Source: an uncultured Oscillospiraceae bacterium
Lineage (GTDB): Bacteria; Bacillota; Clostridia; Oscillospirales; Oscillospiraceae
DNA length: 59,318 nucleotides
Assembly (NCBI GenBank): GCA_910587395.1
Contig: CAJULJ010000014.1
Coordinates: forward strand, 1-59,318
Direction of reading: 5' to 3'
Position 1 is the stretch's first letter, and each line of letters begins with the position of its first letter. This document shows, piece by piece, positions 48,994 to 57,713 of this stretch. Made by a program: the position numbers and the translations under genes. The notes beneath the pieces were generated by a model, which was given only the letters and a program-made list of their open reading frames with translations, was not told the origin of the DNA and made no database searches.

Positions 48994-49047
48994 ATGTTAC
49001 CCCTTTTCCGCGAAAACGGGGCGGGCGAAGCCGCCCGCCCCTGCGCA

Positions 49048-51414
49048 TTATACTTCGATCTGCTCCATCACGAAGGCTTCGATGACATCGCCTTCCTTGA
49101 TGTCGCTGTACTTCTCAATCCCGATGCCGCACTCGTAACCCCGGGCGACCTCCTTCACGCTGTCCTTGAAGCGCTGGAGGGAGTTCATCACGCCCTCGTG
49201 GATGACGATGCCGTCCCGCACCAGACGAATCTGCGCGTTCCGGGCCACCTTGCCCTCGGTGACGTAGCACCCGGCCACAAAGCCCACGCCGGTGATCTTG
49301 AACACGTTGCGCACCTCGGCCTCGCCCAGGGCCACCTCCTTGAACTTGGGCGCCAGCATACCCTTCATGGCAGCCTCGATCTCGTTGATGCAATCGTAGA
49401 TGACCCGGTACATCCGCATATCCACCTTGTTCCGGGCGGCGGACTCGGCGGCGTTTTTGTCCGGGCGGACGTTGAAGCCCACGATGATGGCGTTGGAGGT
49501 GGTGGCCAGCATCACGTCGGACTCGTTCACCGCGCCCACGGCGCAGTGGATCACCCTCACCCGGACCTCCTCGTTGGAAATCTTCTCCAGGCTGGCCTTG
49601 ACGGCTTCGGCGGAGCCCTGCACGTCCGCCTTGACGATGACGTTCAGGTCCTTCATCTCGCCCGCCTGAATCTGGCTGAACAGCTCCTCCAGGGACACCT
49701 TCTGCTTGGCCGCGCCGGTGGTGGCGTTCTTCATCTCCGCCTTGCGCTGCTCCACCAGCTCACGGGCCATCCGCTCGTCAGCCACGGCGTGGAAGTCGTC
49801 GCCCGCGCCGGGGACCTCGCCCATGCCGATGATCTCCACCGGCACGGAGGGACCCGCCTCGGTGACCTTGTTGCCCTTGTAGTCGGTCATGGCGCGCACG
49901 CGGCCCACCGCCATGCCGGCGATGATGACGTCGCCCTGGCGCAGGGTGCCGTTCTGCACCAGCAGGGTGGCGACCGGGCCGCGGCCCTTGTCCAGCCGGG
50001 CCTCAATCACCGCGCCGTGGGCGGTGCGGTTGGGGTTGGCCCGCAGCTCCTGCACCTCGGCGGTGAGGGTGACCATCTCCAGCAGGGTGTCGACGCCCAT
50101 GCCGGTCTTGGCGGAGATGGGGCAGATGATGGTCTCGCCGCCCCACTCCTCGGGCACCAGCTCGTACTCGGTGAGCTGCTGCTTGATGCGCTCGGGGTTG
50201 GCCTCGGGCTTATCCATCTTGTTGATGGCCACGATGATGGGGATATTGGCGGCCTTGGCGTGGTTGATGGACTCCACGGTCTGGGGCATGATGCCGTCGT
50301 CGGCGGCCACCACCAGGATGGCCACGTCGGTAATCATAGCGCCCCGGGCCCGCATGGCGGTAAAGGCCTCGTGGCCGGGGGTGTCCAGGAAGGTGATGGG
50401 CTTGCCGTTTACCTCCACCTGATAGGCGCCGATGTGCTGGGTGATGCCGCCCGCCTCGCCGGACACCACGTTGGCGTGGCGGATATAGTCCAGCAGGGAG
50501 GTCTTGCCGTGATCCACGTGGCCCATGACCACCACCACGGGGGCCCGGGACTCCAGGTCCTCCTCCTTGTCCTCGGCGGTGTCGATGAGCCGCTCTTCAA
50601 TGGTGACGATGACCTCTTTTTCCACCTTGCAGCCCAGCTCCATGGCAACAAGCGCGGCGGTGTCGTAGTCGATGATGTCGGAGAGGGAGGCCATGACCCC
50701 GTTGCGGATCAGGCACTTGACCACCTCGGCTCCGGTCTTTTTCATCCGGGAGGCCAACTCGCCCACGCCGATCTCGTCGGGGATCTTGACGGTCAACGGG
50801 GTCTTTTTGGCGATCTCAAGCTGGAGGCGGCGCATCCGGTCCTGTTCCTCCTGCTTGCGCTTGTTGCCGAAGCTCTGACCCCGGTTCTTGTTGTTTCGGT
50901 TCTGGAACTTCTGCTTGCCGGTCTGCATCCGGTTGGCCTTGTCGGGAGCCAGGTCCTCCAGCCGCTGGTCGTACTTCTCCAGGTTGACGCCGCCGCCCTT
51001 GCGGGTGTCCACCACCTTTTTCTCCGGGGTGCGGCTCATGGGCTTGGCGGGGGCGGACGGCTTGCCCTGCTCCTTCTGGCCCTGGGAGCCGGGCGCGTTT
51101 TTGCCCTGGTTTTGAGCGGGCGCGGGCTTGCCGTCCTTCTGGGCGGGCTTGGCCTGGGCCTGCTCCGCCTTGGACGCGGGCGGGGCCTCCTGCTTGGCGG
51201 GCTCATGATACACGTCGGCGTAGATGGACTCGATGGAGTCCACCTGGTTTTTCTGGGTCAGGTGTTCAAAAATAATGGTCAGCTCCCGGTCGGTCAGGAT
51301 CTTGGTGGGAGACACGTTCTCTTTCGTGTGCTCGGTCAAAATGGCAGTAATGGCTTTGGCTTGCATCCCAAAGTCTTTGGCCACATCCCGGGCGTTCAGT
51401 TTCGCAAGGCTCAA
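49048..51414 (-). CDS. infB: Translation initiation factor IF-2
   Basis: This 788-residue GTPase brings initiator tRNA to the ribosome. The N-terminal part has an IF2_N module (LNARDVAKDFGMQAKAITAILTEHTKENVSP), a low-complexity Pro/Ala/Lys/Gln linker (about residues 75-170), and a second IF2_N module (VKIPDEIGVGELASRMKKTGAEVVKCLIRNGVMASLSD). The G domain has GHVDHGKTSLLDYIR (P-loop), DTPGHEAF and NKMDK. The C-terminal domains end GYECGIGIEKYSDIKEGDVIEAFVMEQIEV. I chose a TTG start at 51414, eight bases after AGGAGG; a GTG three codons earlier overlaps that box. Confidence 0.95.
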   Translation of the reverse strand: MSLAKLNARDVAKDFGMQAKAITAILTEHTKENVSPTKILTDRELTIIFEHLTQKNQVDSIESIYADVYHEPAKQEAPPASKAEQAQAKPAQKDGKPAPAQNQGKNAPGSQGQKEQGKPSAPAKPMSRTPEKKVVDTRKGGGVNLEKYDQRLEDLAPDKANRMQTGKQKFQNRNNKNRGQSFGNKRKQEEQDRMRRLQLEIAKKTPLTVKIPDEIGVGELASRMKKTGAEVVKCLIRNGVMASLSDIIDYDTAALVAMELGCKVEKEVIVTIEERLIDTAEDKEEDLESRAPVVVVMGHVDHGKTSLLDYIRHANVVSGEAGGITQHIGAYQVEVNGKPITFLDTPGHEAFTAMRARGAMITDVAILVVAADDGIMPQTVESINHAKAANIPIIVAINKMDKPEANPERIKQQLTEYELVPEEWGGETIICPISAKTGMGVDTLLEMVTLTAEVQELRANPNRTAHGAVIEARLDKGRGPVATLLVQNGTLRQGDVIIAGMAVGRVRAMTDYKGNKVTEAGPSVPVEIIGMGEVPGAGDDFHAVADERMARELVEQRKAEMKNATTGAAKQKVSLEELFSQIQAGEMKDLNVIVKADVQGSAEAVKASLEKISNEEVRVRVIHCAVGAVNESDVMLATTSNAIIVGFNVRPDKNAAESAARNKVDMRMYRVIYDCINEIEAAMKGMLAPKFKEVALGEAEVRNVFKITGVGFVAGCYVTEGKVARNAQIRLVRDGIVIHEGVMNSLQRFKDSVKEVARGYECGIGIEKYSDIKEGDVIEAFVMEQIEV

Positions 51415-51426
51415 ACAGGCCACCTC

Positions 51427-51825
51427 CTAAGTTTCAGGCACAGCGGGCTTTTTCGTCTCAGCCCGCGACTTCTTTTTGTCTTTCAGCAGGGATTCAAGGG
51501 TTGGACGCAGGTTCTCATCCGCCTGGACCAGTCTTTCCGCGAAAGCGCCGGCCAGCCCCTGGTCGGTGAGGGCGGCCACGGCGCAGGTATTCCGGCCCAG
51601 CGCGTATCCCAAGGCGTCTTTATCCCAGGGGATACGGACCCAGGGCACGCCGCCCAGCTCCGCCATGCGTCCGGCGCGGTCGATGCTGTTGTCCGACGCG
51701 TCGTCCGCGGATATCACCAGCCGGGCCCGGCGGGTTTTGCAGGCTTCCTTCACCGGCTCCTCGCCCACCGCCAGGTTGTTTCCCCGCAGGGCCAGGCCCA
51801 GCAGGGATAGGGCGCTGTCAGTCAC
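51427..51825 (-). CDS. ylxQ: L7Ae/L30e-type RNA-binding protein (YlxQ)
   Basis: A 132-residue protein of the L7Ae/L30e/Gadd45 fold that binds kinked RNA. It begins (V)TDSALSLLGLALRGNNLAVGEEPVKEACKTRRARLVISADDASDNSIDRAGRMAELGGVPWVRIPWDKDALGYALGRNTCAVAALTDQGLAGAF. SLLGLA-R-----G and GR-----A-T--GLA are family marks. The tail is lysine-rich (KDKKKSRAETKKP). Start choice is uncertain: GTG at 51825 matches the usual beginning, GTG at 51834 is possible. It overlaps rnpM and lies in the normal place between rnpM and infB. Confidence 0.88.
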   Translation of the reverse strand: MTDSALSLLGLALRGNNLAVGEEPVKEACKTRRARLVISADDASDNSIDRAGRMAELGGVPWVRIPWDKDALGYALGRNTCAVAALTDQGLAGAFAERLVQADENLRPTLESLLKDKKKSRAETKKPAVPET

Positions 51826-52093
51826 CGCCGTCACCCGCCTTCATCTGCGCCTCCAGCCCCTCCCAGACCTCGGGACTGACCTGGGCGGACAGGGTCCGCT
51901 CAATGGCCCGGCTCTTTTTTGCCCGAGCCAGACAGTCCGGGTCGGGACAGAGGTAGGCTCCCCGGCCCGGCTTCTTTCCCCGAAAGTCCAATGACAGCTC
52001 TCCCTCGGGGGAGCGCACCACCCGGATCAGCTCAGGCTTGGGCTTCATCTCCCGGCAGCCAAGGCATTGGCGCATGGGTATCTTTTTGGGCAC
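51818..52093 (-). CDS. rnpM: YlxR-family RNase P modulator
   Basis: A 91-residue protein starting MPKKIPMRQCLGCREMKPKPELIRVVRSPEGELSLDFRGKKPGRGAYLCPDPDCLARAKKSRAIERTL. The R(Q)C(L/I)GCR, GRGAY(L/V)C and C--RA-K motifs define the family, which binds RNase P RNA and modulates it in Bacillus. Its place between nusA and ylxQ is standard. The last bases overlap the ylxQ start. Confidence 0.93.
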   Translation of the reverse strand: MPKKIPMRQCLGCREMKPKPELIRVVRSPEGELSLDFRGKKPGRGAYLCPDPDCLARAKKSRAIERTLSAQVSPEVWEGLEAQMKAGDGGD

Positions 52094-52117
52094 TGCGTGC
52101 TCCCCCTCTCTAAAGGA

Positions 52118-53278
52118 TTACTCCTCGATTTCGATATCCTCCTCGCCGCTCTCCGGCGCTTCCTCCACAGCCTCCTCCTCAGGGGGCTCGGGGGCGCTGG
52201 CGGGGCGGATGTCGATCTTGAAGCCCGTCAGACGGGCGGCAAGCCGGGCGTTCTGCCCCTCCTTGCCGATGGCCAGGGACAGCTGGTCGTCGGGCACCAC
52301 CACCCGGCAGCTCTTGCCCGGCTCCAGCTCGGTGACGCTGATCACGTCGGCGGGGGCCAGGGCGGCGGCCACGTACTGGCCGGCGTCGTCGGAGTACTTG
52401 ATGATGTCCACCTTTTCACCCCGCAGCTCCTCCACCACGGCGTTGACCCGCTGGCCACGGGGTCCGACACAGGCGCCGATGGGGTCCACGTTCTCGTCGT
52501 CGCTCCACACGGCCAGCTTGGTGCGGCTGCCCGCCTCCCGTGCGATGGACATGACCTGGACCGTGCCGTCGTAAATTTCCGGCACCTCCAGCTCAAACAG
52601 CCGCTTGACCAGACCCGGATGGGTGCGGGAGATGAGCACCTGGGGCCCGCGGTTGGCCTGACGAACCTCCACCACGTACACCCGGACCCGGTCGCCCTCA
52701 CGGATGACCTCGCCCTTGACCTGCTCTCCGGCGGACAGGAAGGCGTCGGTGAACTCGGAGCCGGAGGTGAGGCGGATGGCCACCGAGCCGTTGCGCTCGT
52801 CCACACGGGTGACGGTGCCGGTGAGAATTTCGTGCTGCTTGGCGGAGAACTCGTCGAAGATCATGCCCCGCTCCGCCTCGCGCATTCCCTGGATGATGAC
52901 CTGACGGGCGGTCTGGGCGGCGATGCGTCCGAAGTTTTTCGGCTTGATCTCAATGCGCAGCACATCGCCCAGCTGGGCCCGGGGAAGGGCCTTCTGGGCA
53001 TCCTCCAGGCTGATCTCGGTGTGGGGATTGTCCACCGCCTCCACCACGTCCTTCTTGACGAACATGCGCACGGTCTCGGCTTCCTCGTTGGCGTCCACCA
53101 CCACATTGTCGGTGATGCCCTCGTGGTCCTTTTTGTAGGCCGCCACCAGAGCCAGAGTGATCTTCTCCAGCATATATGCCTTGGGGATGTTCTTTTCCTT
53201 CTCTATGTCGGAGATGGCGGCGAAAAACTCCTTGGCATCCAGCTCCGTGCTCTTTGCGGCGATTTTTTTCTTAGCCAT
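52118..53278 (-). CDS. nusA: Transcription termination/antitermination factor NusA
   Basis: This 386-residue RNA polymerase partner controls pausing and termination. The N-terminal domain runs AKEFFAAISDIEKEKNIPKAYMLEKITLALVAAYKKDHEG, then the S1 domain (ILTGTVTRVDERNGSVAIRL), KH1 (PGLVKRLFELEVPEIYDGTVQVMSIAREAGSRTKLAVWSDDENVDPIGACVGPRGQRV) and KH2 (LSLAIGKEGQNARLAARLTGFKIDI). It ends with an acidic tail (EPPEEEAVEEAPESGEEDIEIEE), as is common in Firmicutes. GGAGC precedes ATG 53278. It is the second gene of the operon, after rimP. Confidence 0.96.
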   Translation of the reverse strand: MAKKKIAAKSTELDAKEFFAAISDIEKEKNIPKAYMLEKITLALVAAYKKDHEGITDNVVVDANEEAETVRMFVKKDVVEAVDNPHTEISLEDAQKALPRAQLGDVLRIEIKPKNFGRIAAQTARQVIIQGMREAERGMIFDEFSAKQHEILTGTVTRVDERNGSVAIRLTSGSEFTDAFLSAGEQVKGEVIREGDRVRVYVVEVRQANRGPQVLISRTHPGLVKRLFELEVPEIYDGTVQVMSIAREAGSRTKLAVWSDDENVDPIGACVGPRGQRVNAVVEELRGEKVDIIKYSDDAGQYVAAALAPADVISVTELEPGKSCRVVVPDDQLSLAIGKEGQNARLAARLTGFKIDIRPASAPEPPEEEAVEEAPESGEEDIEIEE

Positions 53279-53291
53279 GTGTATCGCTCCT

Positions 53292-53735
53292 TCAAAACTC
53301 GACATGCAGCCGCACCTGGGCCACATCGTTCTTTTCAAACCGGACGCCGTCCACGCTGACGGCTCCGTCCTCGTAGCCGGTGAGGGCCCCGGTGTGCTCC
53401 TTACCGCCCTTTACCGGACGGTAGAGCTTCAGCTCCACCTTTTGGCCCATGCACTGCTTGAAGTGCTCGGGCTTTTTCAGGGTCCGGTCCAGCCCGGCGG
53501 AGGACACCTCGAAGGTGTAGCTGCCCTGGATGGGGTCGGCCTCGTCCAGCGCGTCGGACAAGGGGCGGGAGACCGCCTCGCAGCAGTCGATGTCCACGCC
53601 GCCCTCTCGATCAATATAGACGCGGAGGAACCACTCCCCGGCCTCCTTGACGTATTCCACATCCCACAGGGTGCAGCCCGCCTGCTCCACGATGGGGCGG
53701 GCCAGGGTCTCCACTGCGTCGGTCACCTTTGCCAT
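53292..53735 (-). CDS. rimP: Ribosome maturation factor RimP
   Basis: A 147-residue protein for 30S subunit assembly. It begins MAKVTDAVETLARPIVEQAGCTLWDVEYVKEAGEWFLRVYIDREGGVDIDCCEAVSRPLSDALDEADPIQGSYTFEVSSAGLDRTLKKPEHF. The motif YTFEVSSAGLDR-L is diagnostic. It is the first gene of the long operon; the leader has a promoter at 53813-53841 and a terminator-like hairpin at 53764-53789. Confidence 0.95.
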   Translation of the reverse strand: MAKVTDAVETLARPIVEQAGCTLWDVEYVKEAGEWFLRVYIDREGGVDIDCCEAVSRPLSDALDEADPIQGSYTFEVSSAGLDRTLKKPEHFKQCMGQKVELKLYRPVKGGKEHTGALTGYEDGAVSVDGVRFEKNDVAQVRLHVEF

Positions 53736-53763
53736 TTGGCGTCAGCTCCTTCATCTCAAAAGA

Positions 53764-53789
53764 AAGAGTGAGGCGCAAGCCTCACTCTT
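53764..53789 (-). terminator. Leader attenuator hairpin before rimP
   Basis: On the minus strand AAGAGTGAGGC (53789-53779) and GCCTCACTCTT (53774-53764) form an 11-bp perfect stem with loop TTGC, followed by TCTTTTGAG. It lies between promoter and rimP, so it can attenuate the whole operon. Similar GAGTG-type hairpins precede rimP in other Firmicutes. Confidence 0.75.
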
Positions 53790-53812
53790 AACCCTACCTT
53801 TCATACTTTAAT

Positions 53813-53841
53813 ATTTTACCACGCTTTCCCAAGGATTGCAA
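53813..53841 (-). promoter_or_regulatory. Promoter of the rimP-nusA-infB operon
   Basis: On the minus strand TTGCAA (53841-53836) and TAAAAT (53818-53813) with 17-base spacing. Confidence 0.75.
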
Positions 53842-53938
53842 CCCCCTGGGGTGAAAATTTTTCCGCTGTGCTGGGGCGCTGAGCCTGGGGACAGAAATCG
53901 CGCGGCCCAGGCGCGCCTCTCCCACGGATAAGCGGCGC

Positions 53939-55687
53939 TTACATCTTATTGGGGGCGCATACGCCCAGTAAGCTCAGCCCGTTGGCCAGCACCAGACGCA
54001 CACTGTCCGCCAGCTTGAGGCGGGCGGCCTGGACGCGGGAATCGTCCACCATACAGCGGCAGGCGTTGTAGAAGCGGTGGAAATCCCCCGCCAAGGTGGT
54101 CAGATACCGGTTAATCCGGCTGGGGTCGTAGTCCCGGGCGGCCAGGCGAATCTCCTCCGGGTACTGGGCTATGGTCTTGACCAGGGCCAGCTCCTCGGGC
54201 TGGGCAAGGGCGCAGGCGTCCACCTCCCGGGCGGGACAGACCCCGGCTCCAGCCTCCTTCATGCGGGCAATCAGAGAGCAGATGCGGGCGTGGGCGTACT
54301 GCACGTAATACACCGGGTTGTCGCTGTCCTGGCGCACCGCCAGGTCCAGGTCGAAGTCCAGGGGGCTGGTGGCGGCGCGGTTGTTGAAGTAGTACCGGGC
54401 CGCGTCCACGCTGATCTCGTCCAGCAGGTCGTGCAGGGCGATGGCCTTGCCCGTCCGCTTGGACATGCGCACCGGCTTGCCGTCCTGGAGCAGGTTGACC
54501 AGCTGCATCAGTACGATGACCAGCCGGTTGGAGCCGTCCAGCCCCAGCCCGTCCAGCGCCGCCTGGAGGCGCGCCACATGGCCGTGGTGGTCCGCGCCCC
54601 ACACGTTGATGACCTTGTCGAAGCCCCGCTTCTCAAACTTGTTGCGGTGGTAGGCGATGTCGGCGGCGAAGTAGGTGTAGAACCCGTTGGCGCGGCGCAG
54701 CACGTCGTCTTTCAGGTCCAGCTTGTCCGCCTGCTCCCGGGTTTTGCCCTCCCGGACGTATTTCTCCTTGAGCAGCTCGGTGGTGTTCAGCCACAAAGCC
54801 CCGTCCTTCTCATAGGTCCAGCCCTTTTGGGTGAGCATATCCACCGTCTCGGCCACGTAGCCGGAGTCGTGCAGCTCGGACTCGAAGAACCACTGGTCGT
54901 ACTCGATGCCGTATTTGCGCAGATCGTCCTTCATCTTGGGGATGTTGCGTTCCAGGCCGAAGCGGCTCATGTCGTCCAGCCACTTGTCCTCGGGGGCGTC
55001 CTGATAGGCGTCCCCGTGGGCCTCATAGAACGCCTGGGCCAGCTCCCGGATGTCCTCGCCCTGGTAGCCGTCCTCGGGGAAGGCGTAGCTGTCCTCCCCC
55101 AGGATGATCTGCATGTACCGGGCGTGGATGGACATGGCGAACTTGTGAATCTGGTTGCCAGCGTCGTTGACATAGAACTCCTTCCAGGCGTCCCAGCCCG
55201 CCCGGGAGAGCACGTTGGCCAGGGTGTCCCCCAGCACGCCGCCCCGGGCGTTGCCCATGTGCATGGGCCCGGTGGGGTTGGCGGAGACGAACTCCACCAT
55301 CACCTTCCGGCCCCTGCCCTCGCCGCAGGCGCCGTATGTTTCCGGTTCCGCTTCCACGGCGCCGAGCACCTCGCCGTACCACTTGGGAGCGTAGAAAAAG
55401 TTGAGAAACCCAGGTCCGGCGATCTCGGCCCGCTGGAACAAGGTGTCCTCCAGCTCCAGATGGTCCAGGATAATCTGAGCGATCTGCCGGGGGGCCATGT
55501 GCAGGGCCTTGGCCCCCGCCATGGCAAAGGAGGAGGCGAAGTCCCCGTTTTTGCTGTCCTTGGGCACCTCCACGGTGCCCTTGATGGTCTCCCCCGCCGG
55601 GAGCAGCCCCTCAGCGGAAGCCTTTTCGTAAGCGGCCTGGGTGAGCTGGGCCACCTGTTCTCTTGCGGCTTGAATCAGATTTGCCAT
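53939..55687 (-). CDS. argS: Arginyl-tRNA synthetase
   Basis: This 582-residue class I synthetase charges tRNA-Arg. The N-terminal Add-1 domain covers about residues 1-100. The HIGH-type motif is in FVSANPTGPMHMGNARGGVLGD (about 124-145). Later blocks are WGADHHGHVARLQAAL and KPVRMSKRTGKAIALHDLLDEI, the KMSKS counterpart. The DALR anticodon-binding domain ends ADSVRLVLANGLSLLGVCAPNKM, with the typical terminal motif. AAAGGAG precedes the ATG. It follows the DUF1934 gene as in many Clostridia. Confidence 0.96.
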   Translation of the reverse strand: MANLIQAAREQVAQLTQAAYEKASAEGLLPAGETIKGTVEVPKDSKNGDFASSFAMAGAKALHMAPRQIAQIILDHLELEDTLFQRAEIAGPGFLNFFYAPKWYGEVLGAVEAEPETYGACGEGRGRKVMVEFVSANPTGPMHMGNARGGVLGDTLANVLSRAGWDAWKEFYVNDAGNQIHKFAMSIHARYMQIILGEDSYAFPEDGYQGEDIRELAQAFYEAHGDAYQDAPEDKWLDDMSRFGLERNIPKMKDDLRKYGIEYDQWFFESELHDSGYVAETVDMLTQKGWTYEKDGALWLNTTELLKEKYVREGKTREQADKLDLKDDVLRRANGFYTYFAADIAYHRNKFEKRGFDKVINVWGADHHGHVARLQAALDGLGLDGSNRLVIVLMQLVNLLQDGKPVRMSKRTGKAIALHDLLDEISVDAARYYFNNRAATSPLDFDLDLAVRQDSDNPVYYVQYAHARICSLIARMKEAGAGVCPAREVDACALAQPEELALVKTIAQYPEEIRLAARDYDPSRINRYLTTLAGDFHRFYNACRCMVDDSRVQAARLKLADSVRLVLANGLSLLGVCAPNKM

Positions 55688-55715
55688 GGTAAATTCTCCT
55701 TTTCTCGCCCCATCC

Positions 55716-56156
55716 TTATTGAGGAAGGGTGGGATGTTTCTTCACGTTCATGCGGAACAGGTTTTGCCCCGCCAGCAGGTTATCGATCTCGATGGCGTAG
55801 TCGATCTCCAGATCCCCCCCGGACTCCCCCAGGGTGGAGCGCATCCGCTTGGTGTTCACCCCGATGGACAGCGCCCCGTAGGGCGTCTCGTACATGGACA
55901 GGTGGCGCATCCCCTCCTCAAACACCATCTGGGAGTTAATGCTGCCCTCCCGCAGCAGGGTCACCCGGCGGCCATCGACGTGCACCTTGGTGGTGGTGCC
56001 CTCCAGGCCGGTGAGCTCGCTCTCCTGATAGGAGATGGTGTACCCTCCCTTGCCGTCCCGCTTCAGGGTTCCGGAGGTGACCAGCTCCATCTCATCCGGA
56101 CTGCCCTCGGCATACAGCTGCTTTCCTCTAATGGATATGATCACATTCTCTGTCAT
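55716..56156 (-). CDS. DUF1934 (YwiB-like) beta-barrel protein
   Basis: A 146-residue protein of the calycin-like DUF1934 family: MTENVIISIRGKQLYAEGSPDEMELVTSGTLKRDGKGGYTISYQESELTGLEGTTTKVHVDGRRVTLLREGSINSQMVFEEGMRHLSMYETPYGALSIGVNTKRM. The blocks Y-ISY-ESE-TGLEGT-T and YETPYG-L-IGV-T are diagnostic. The function is unknown. The family is nearly always next to argS in Firmicutes, as here. AAAGGAA precedes the ATG. Confidence 0.9.
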   Translation of the reverse strand: MTENVIISIRGKQLYAEGSPDEMELVTSGTLKRDGKGGYTISYQESELTGLEGTTTKVHVDGRRVTLLREGSINSQMVFEEGMRHLSMYETPYGALSIGVNTKRMRSTLGESGGDLEIDYAIEIDNLLAGQNLFRMNVKKHPTLPQ

Positions 56157-56214
56157 AGTGTTCCTTTCGGTCCGCCTCCGCCGGGCGGGCGCGGATCAAG
56201 AATTACTTCATTGC

Positions 56215-57030
56215 TTAATAGGCGGTGATGTCGATCTGCTCCACCTCGCCGGCCACATCCTCTCCTAGAAAAACGGAGGCCAGAGCGGAGAAATCCTCGA
56301 CGCTGTCGCTGACATAGTAACGGTGCCTGCCCGCGCCGGGGCGCTCGTTGCGCAGGCCGTCCCACTCCAGCTGCTTCTTCACCCACCGGGCGCACTGCTC
56401 CCCCACGTCCACCAGGGACACGCCGGGACCCATATGGGCGCCGATCACGGGCTTCATCAGGGGATAGTGGGTACAGCCCAGGATGAGAGTGTCCGCCCCC
56501 GCCGCCTTGACGGGGGTTAAGTACTCGGAAACCACGGTTTCCGCCACCACGTCGCCGGGCTGAAAGCGCCCGTTTTCCACCAGGGGCACCAGCAGAGGGC
56601 AGGCCTTGGAGGTGACGGAAGCGCCGGGGCGCAGGGCGGCCAGCGCCCGTTCATAGGCCCCGGAACGAATGGACGCCTTGGTCCCGATGAGCCCCACCCG
56701 GCCGTTTTTCGTCAGCTGGGCGGCGGCGCGGGCGGCGGGCTCCACCACACCGAAAATGGGAATGCTGTTCTCCGCCTGGAGCACGTCCAGCGCGGTGGTG
56801 GACACGGTGCCGCAGGCAATGACAATGGCCTTGGGGTCGAAGGTACGCAGGAAGGCCACGTCCTGCCGGGCGTATTTCACCAGGATCTCTTTGGAGCGGC
56901 CGCCGTAGGGCACCCGGCCCGTATCTCCGAAGTACACCAAATCCTCCTCAGGCATCAACCGGGCCAGCTCCCGCACCGCGGTGAGCCCTCCCAGGCCGGA
57001 GTCGAACACGCCGATGGGCCGTGTATCCAT
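56215..57030 (-). CDS. murI: Glutamate racemase
   Basis: This 271-residue cofactor-free racemase makes D-glutamate for peptidoglycan. It begins MDTRPIGVFDSGLGGLTAVRELARLMPEEDLVYFGDTGRVPYGGRSKE. The two catalytic cysteines are Cys73 in IVIACGTVS and Cys186 in LILGCTHYPLM. In most MurI the first motif reads ACNTAS; here Asn is replaced by Gly, a possible change in the substrate pocket. The rest of the fold is normal. It is the first gene of the murI-DUF1934-argS unit, with a promoter at 57068-57096. Confidence 0.93.
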   Translation of the reverse strand: MDTRPIGVFDSGLGGLTAVRELARLMPEEDLVYFGDTGRVPYGGRSKEILVKYARQDVAFLRTFDPKAIVIACGTVSTTALDVLQAENSIPIFGVVEPAARAAAQLTKNGRVGLIGTKASIRSGAYERALAALRPGASVTSKACPLLVPLVENGRFQPGDVVAETVVSEYLTPVKAAGADTLILGCTHYPLMKPVIGAHMGPGVSLVDVGEQCARWVKKQLEWDGLRNERPGAGRHRYYVSDSVEDFSALASVFLGEDVAGEVEQIDITAY

Positions 57031-57067
57031 ACCCGTCCTCCCCCCCTCATAGGCTTAGAGCCATGAT

Positions 57068-57096
57068 ATTATATGCTATTCCTTCCATAAAAACAA
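57068..57096 (-). promoter_or_regulatory. Promoter of murI
   Basis: On the minus strand TTGTTT (57096-57091) and TATAAT (57073-57068), 17 bases apart. Confidence 0.7.
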
Positions 57097-57163
57097 GAGC
57101 GGATTTTTGAACGGGCTGAACAGGCTGTAACATAATTGTAATATGAAGGAAGGCGTTTTCCCC

Positions 57164-57192
57164 TTGCATTCGAGCGGACGATGTGATATGCT
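57164..57192 (+). promoter_or_regulatory. Promoter of smpB
   Basis: TTGCAT (57164-57169) and TATGCT (57187-57192), 17 bases apart, with an extended -10 (TGATATGCT). Confidence 0.65.
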
Positions 57193-57228
57193 GTCATACT
57201 ACCACGGTACAAAGGAGGGACGCCGGAC

Positions 57229-57690
57229 ATGGGCAAGCAGTCCACCAAGCAGATCGCCTCCAACCGGAAGGCGTTCCACGACTATTTCATTGAGGACAAG
57301 TACGAGGCGGGCATCGAGCTTGCGGGCACGGAGGTCAAATCCATCCGGCTGGGCGCGGTCAACCTGCGGGACTCCTTCTGCTCGGTGAAGGACGGGGAGA
57401 TGTTTTTGTACGGGATGCACATCTCTCCCTATGAAAAGGGCAACATCTTCAATAAGGACCCCCGGCGCACCCGGAAGCTGCTGCTTCACCGCCGGGAGAT
57501 CCGTAAGCTCCAGGCCAGGGTGCAGCAGGACGGCTACTCACTGATTCCGCTGTCGCTGTACTTTTCCGGGCCCAGGGTGAAGGTGGAGCTGGCGCTGGCC
57601 AAGGGCAAAAAGCTCTACGACAAGCGGGAGGCCGCCGCCCAGCGGGACGCCAAGCGCGAGATGGACCGGGCCTCGCGGGGCCGTTATTGA
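57229..57690 (+). CDS. smpB: SsrA-binding protein SmpB
   Basis: A 153-residue RNA-binding protein that works with tmRNA to free stalled ribosomes. It begins MGKQSTKQIASNRKAFHDYFIEDKYEAGIELAGTEVKSIRLGAVNLRDSFC. The blocks NRKA-HDY-I---YEAGI-L-GTEVKS-R and YEKGN-FN-DP-R-RKLLLH are diagnostic. The lysine and arginine-rich tail KKLYDKREAAAQRDAKREMDRA is the part that enters the mRNA channel. GGAGGG precedes the ATG. The tmRNA gene itself lies 760 bp downstream, beyond a cyclophilin gene. Confidence 0.97.
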   Translation: MGKQSTKQIASNRKAFHDYFIEDKYEAGIELAGTEVKSIRLGAVNLRDSFCSVKDGEMFLYGMHISPYEKGNIFNKDPRRTRKLLLHRREIRKLQARVQQDGYSLIPLSLYFSGPRVKVELALAKGKKLYDKREAAAQRDAKREMDRASRGRY

Positions 57691-57713
57691 TAAAAAGAAA
57701 GGGATGTATGGAA

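Noticed and set aside
48667..51810. Open frame of more than 1000 codons on the plus strand opposite infB
   Set aside because: Antisense shadow of infB and neighbours, rich in His, Gly, Leu and Val, with no family pattern and no promoter.
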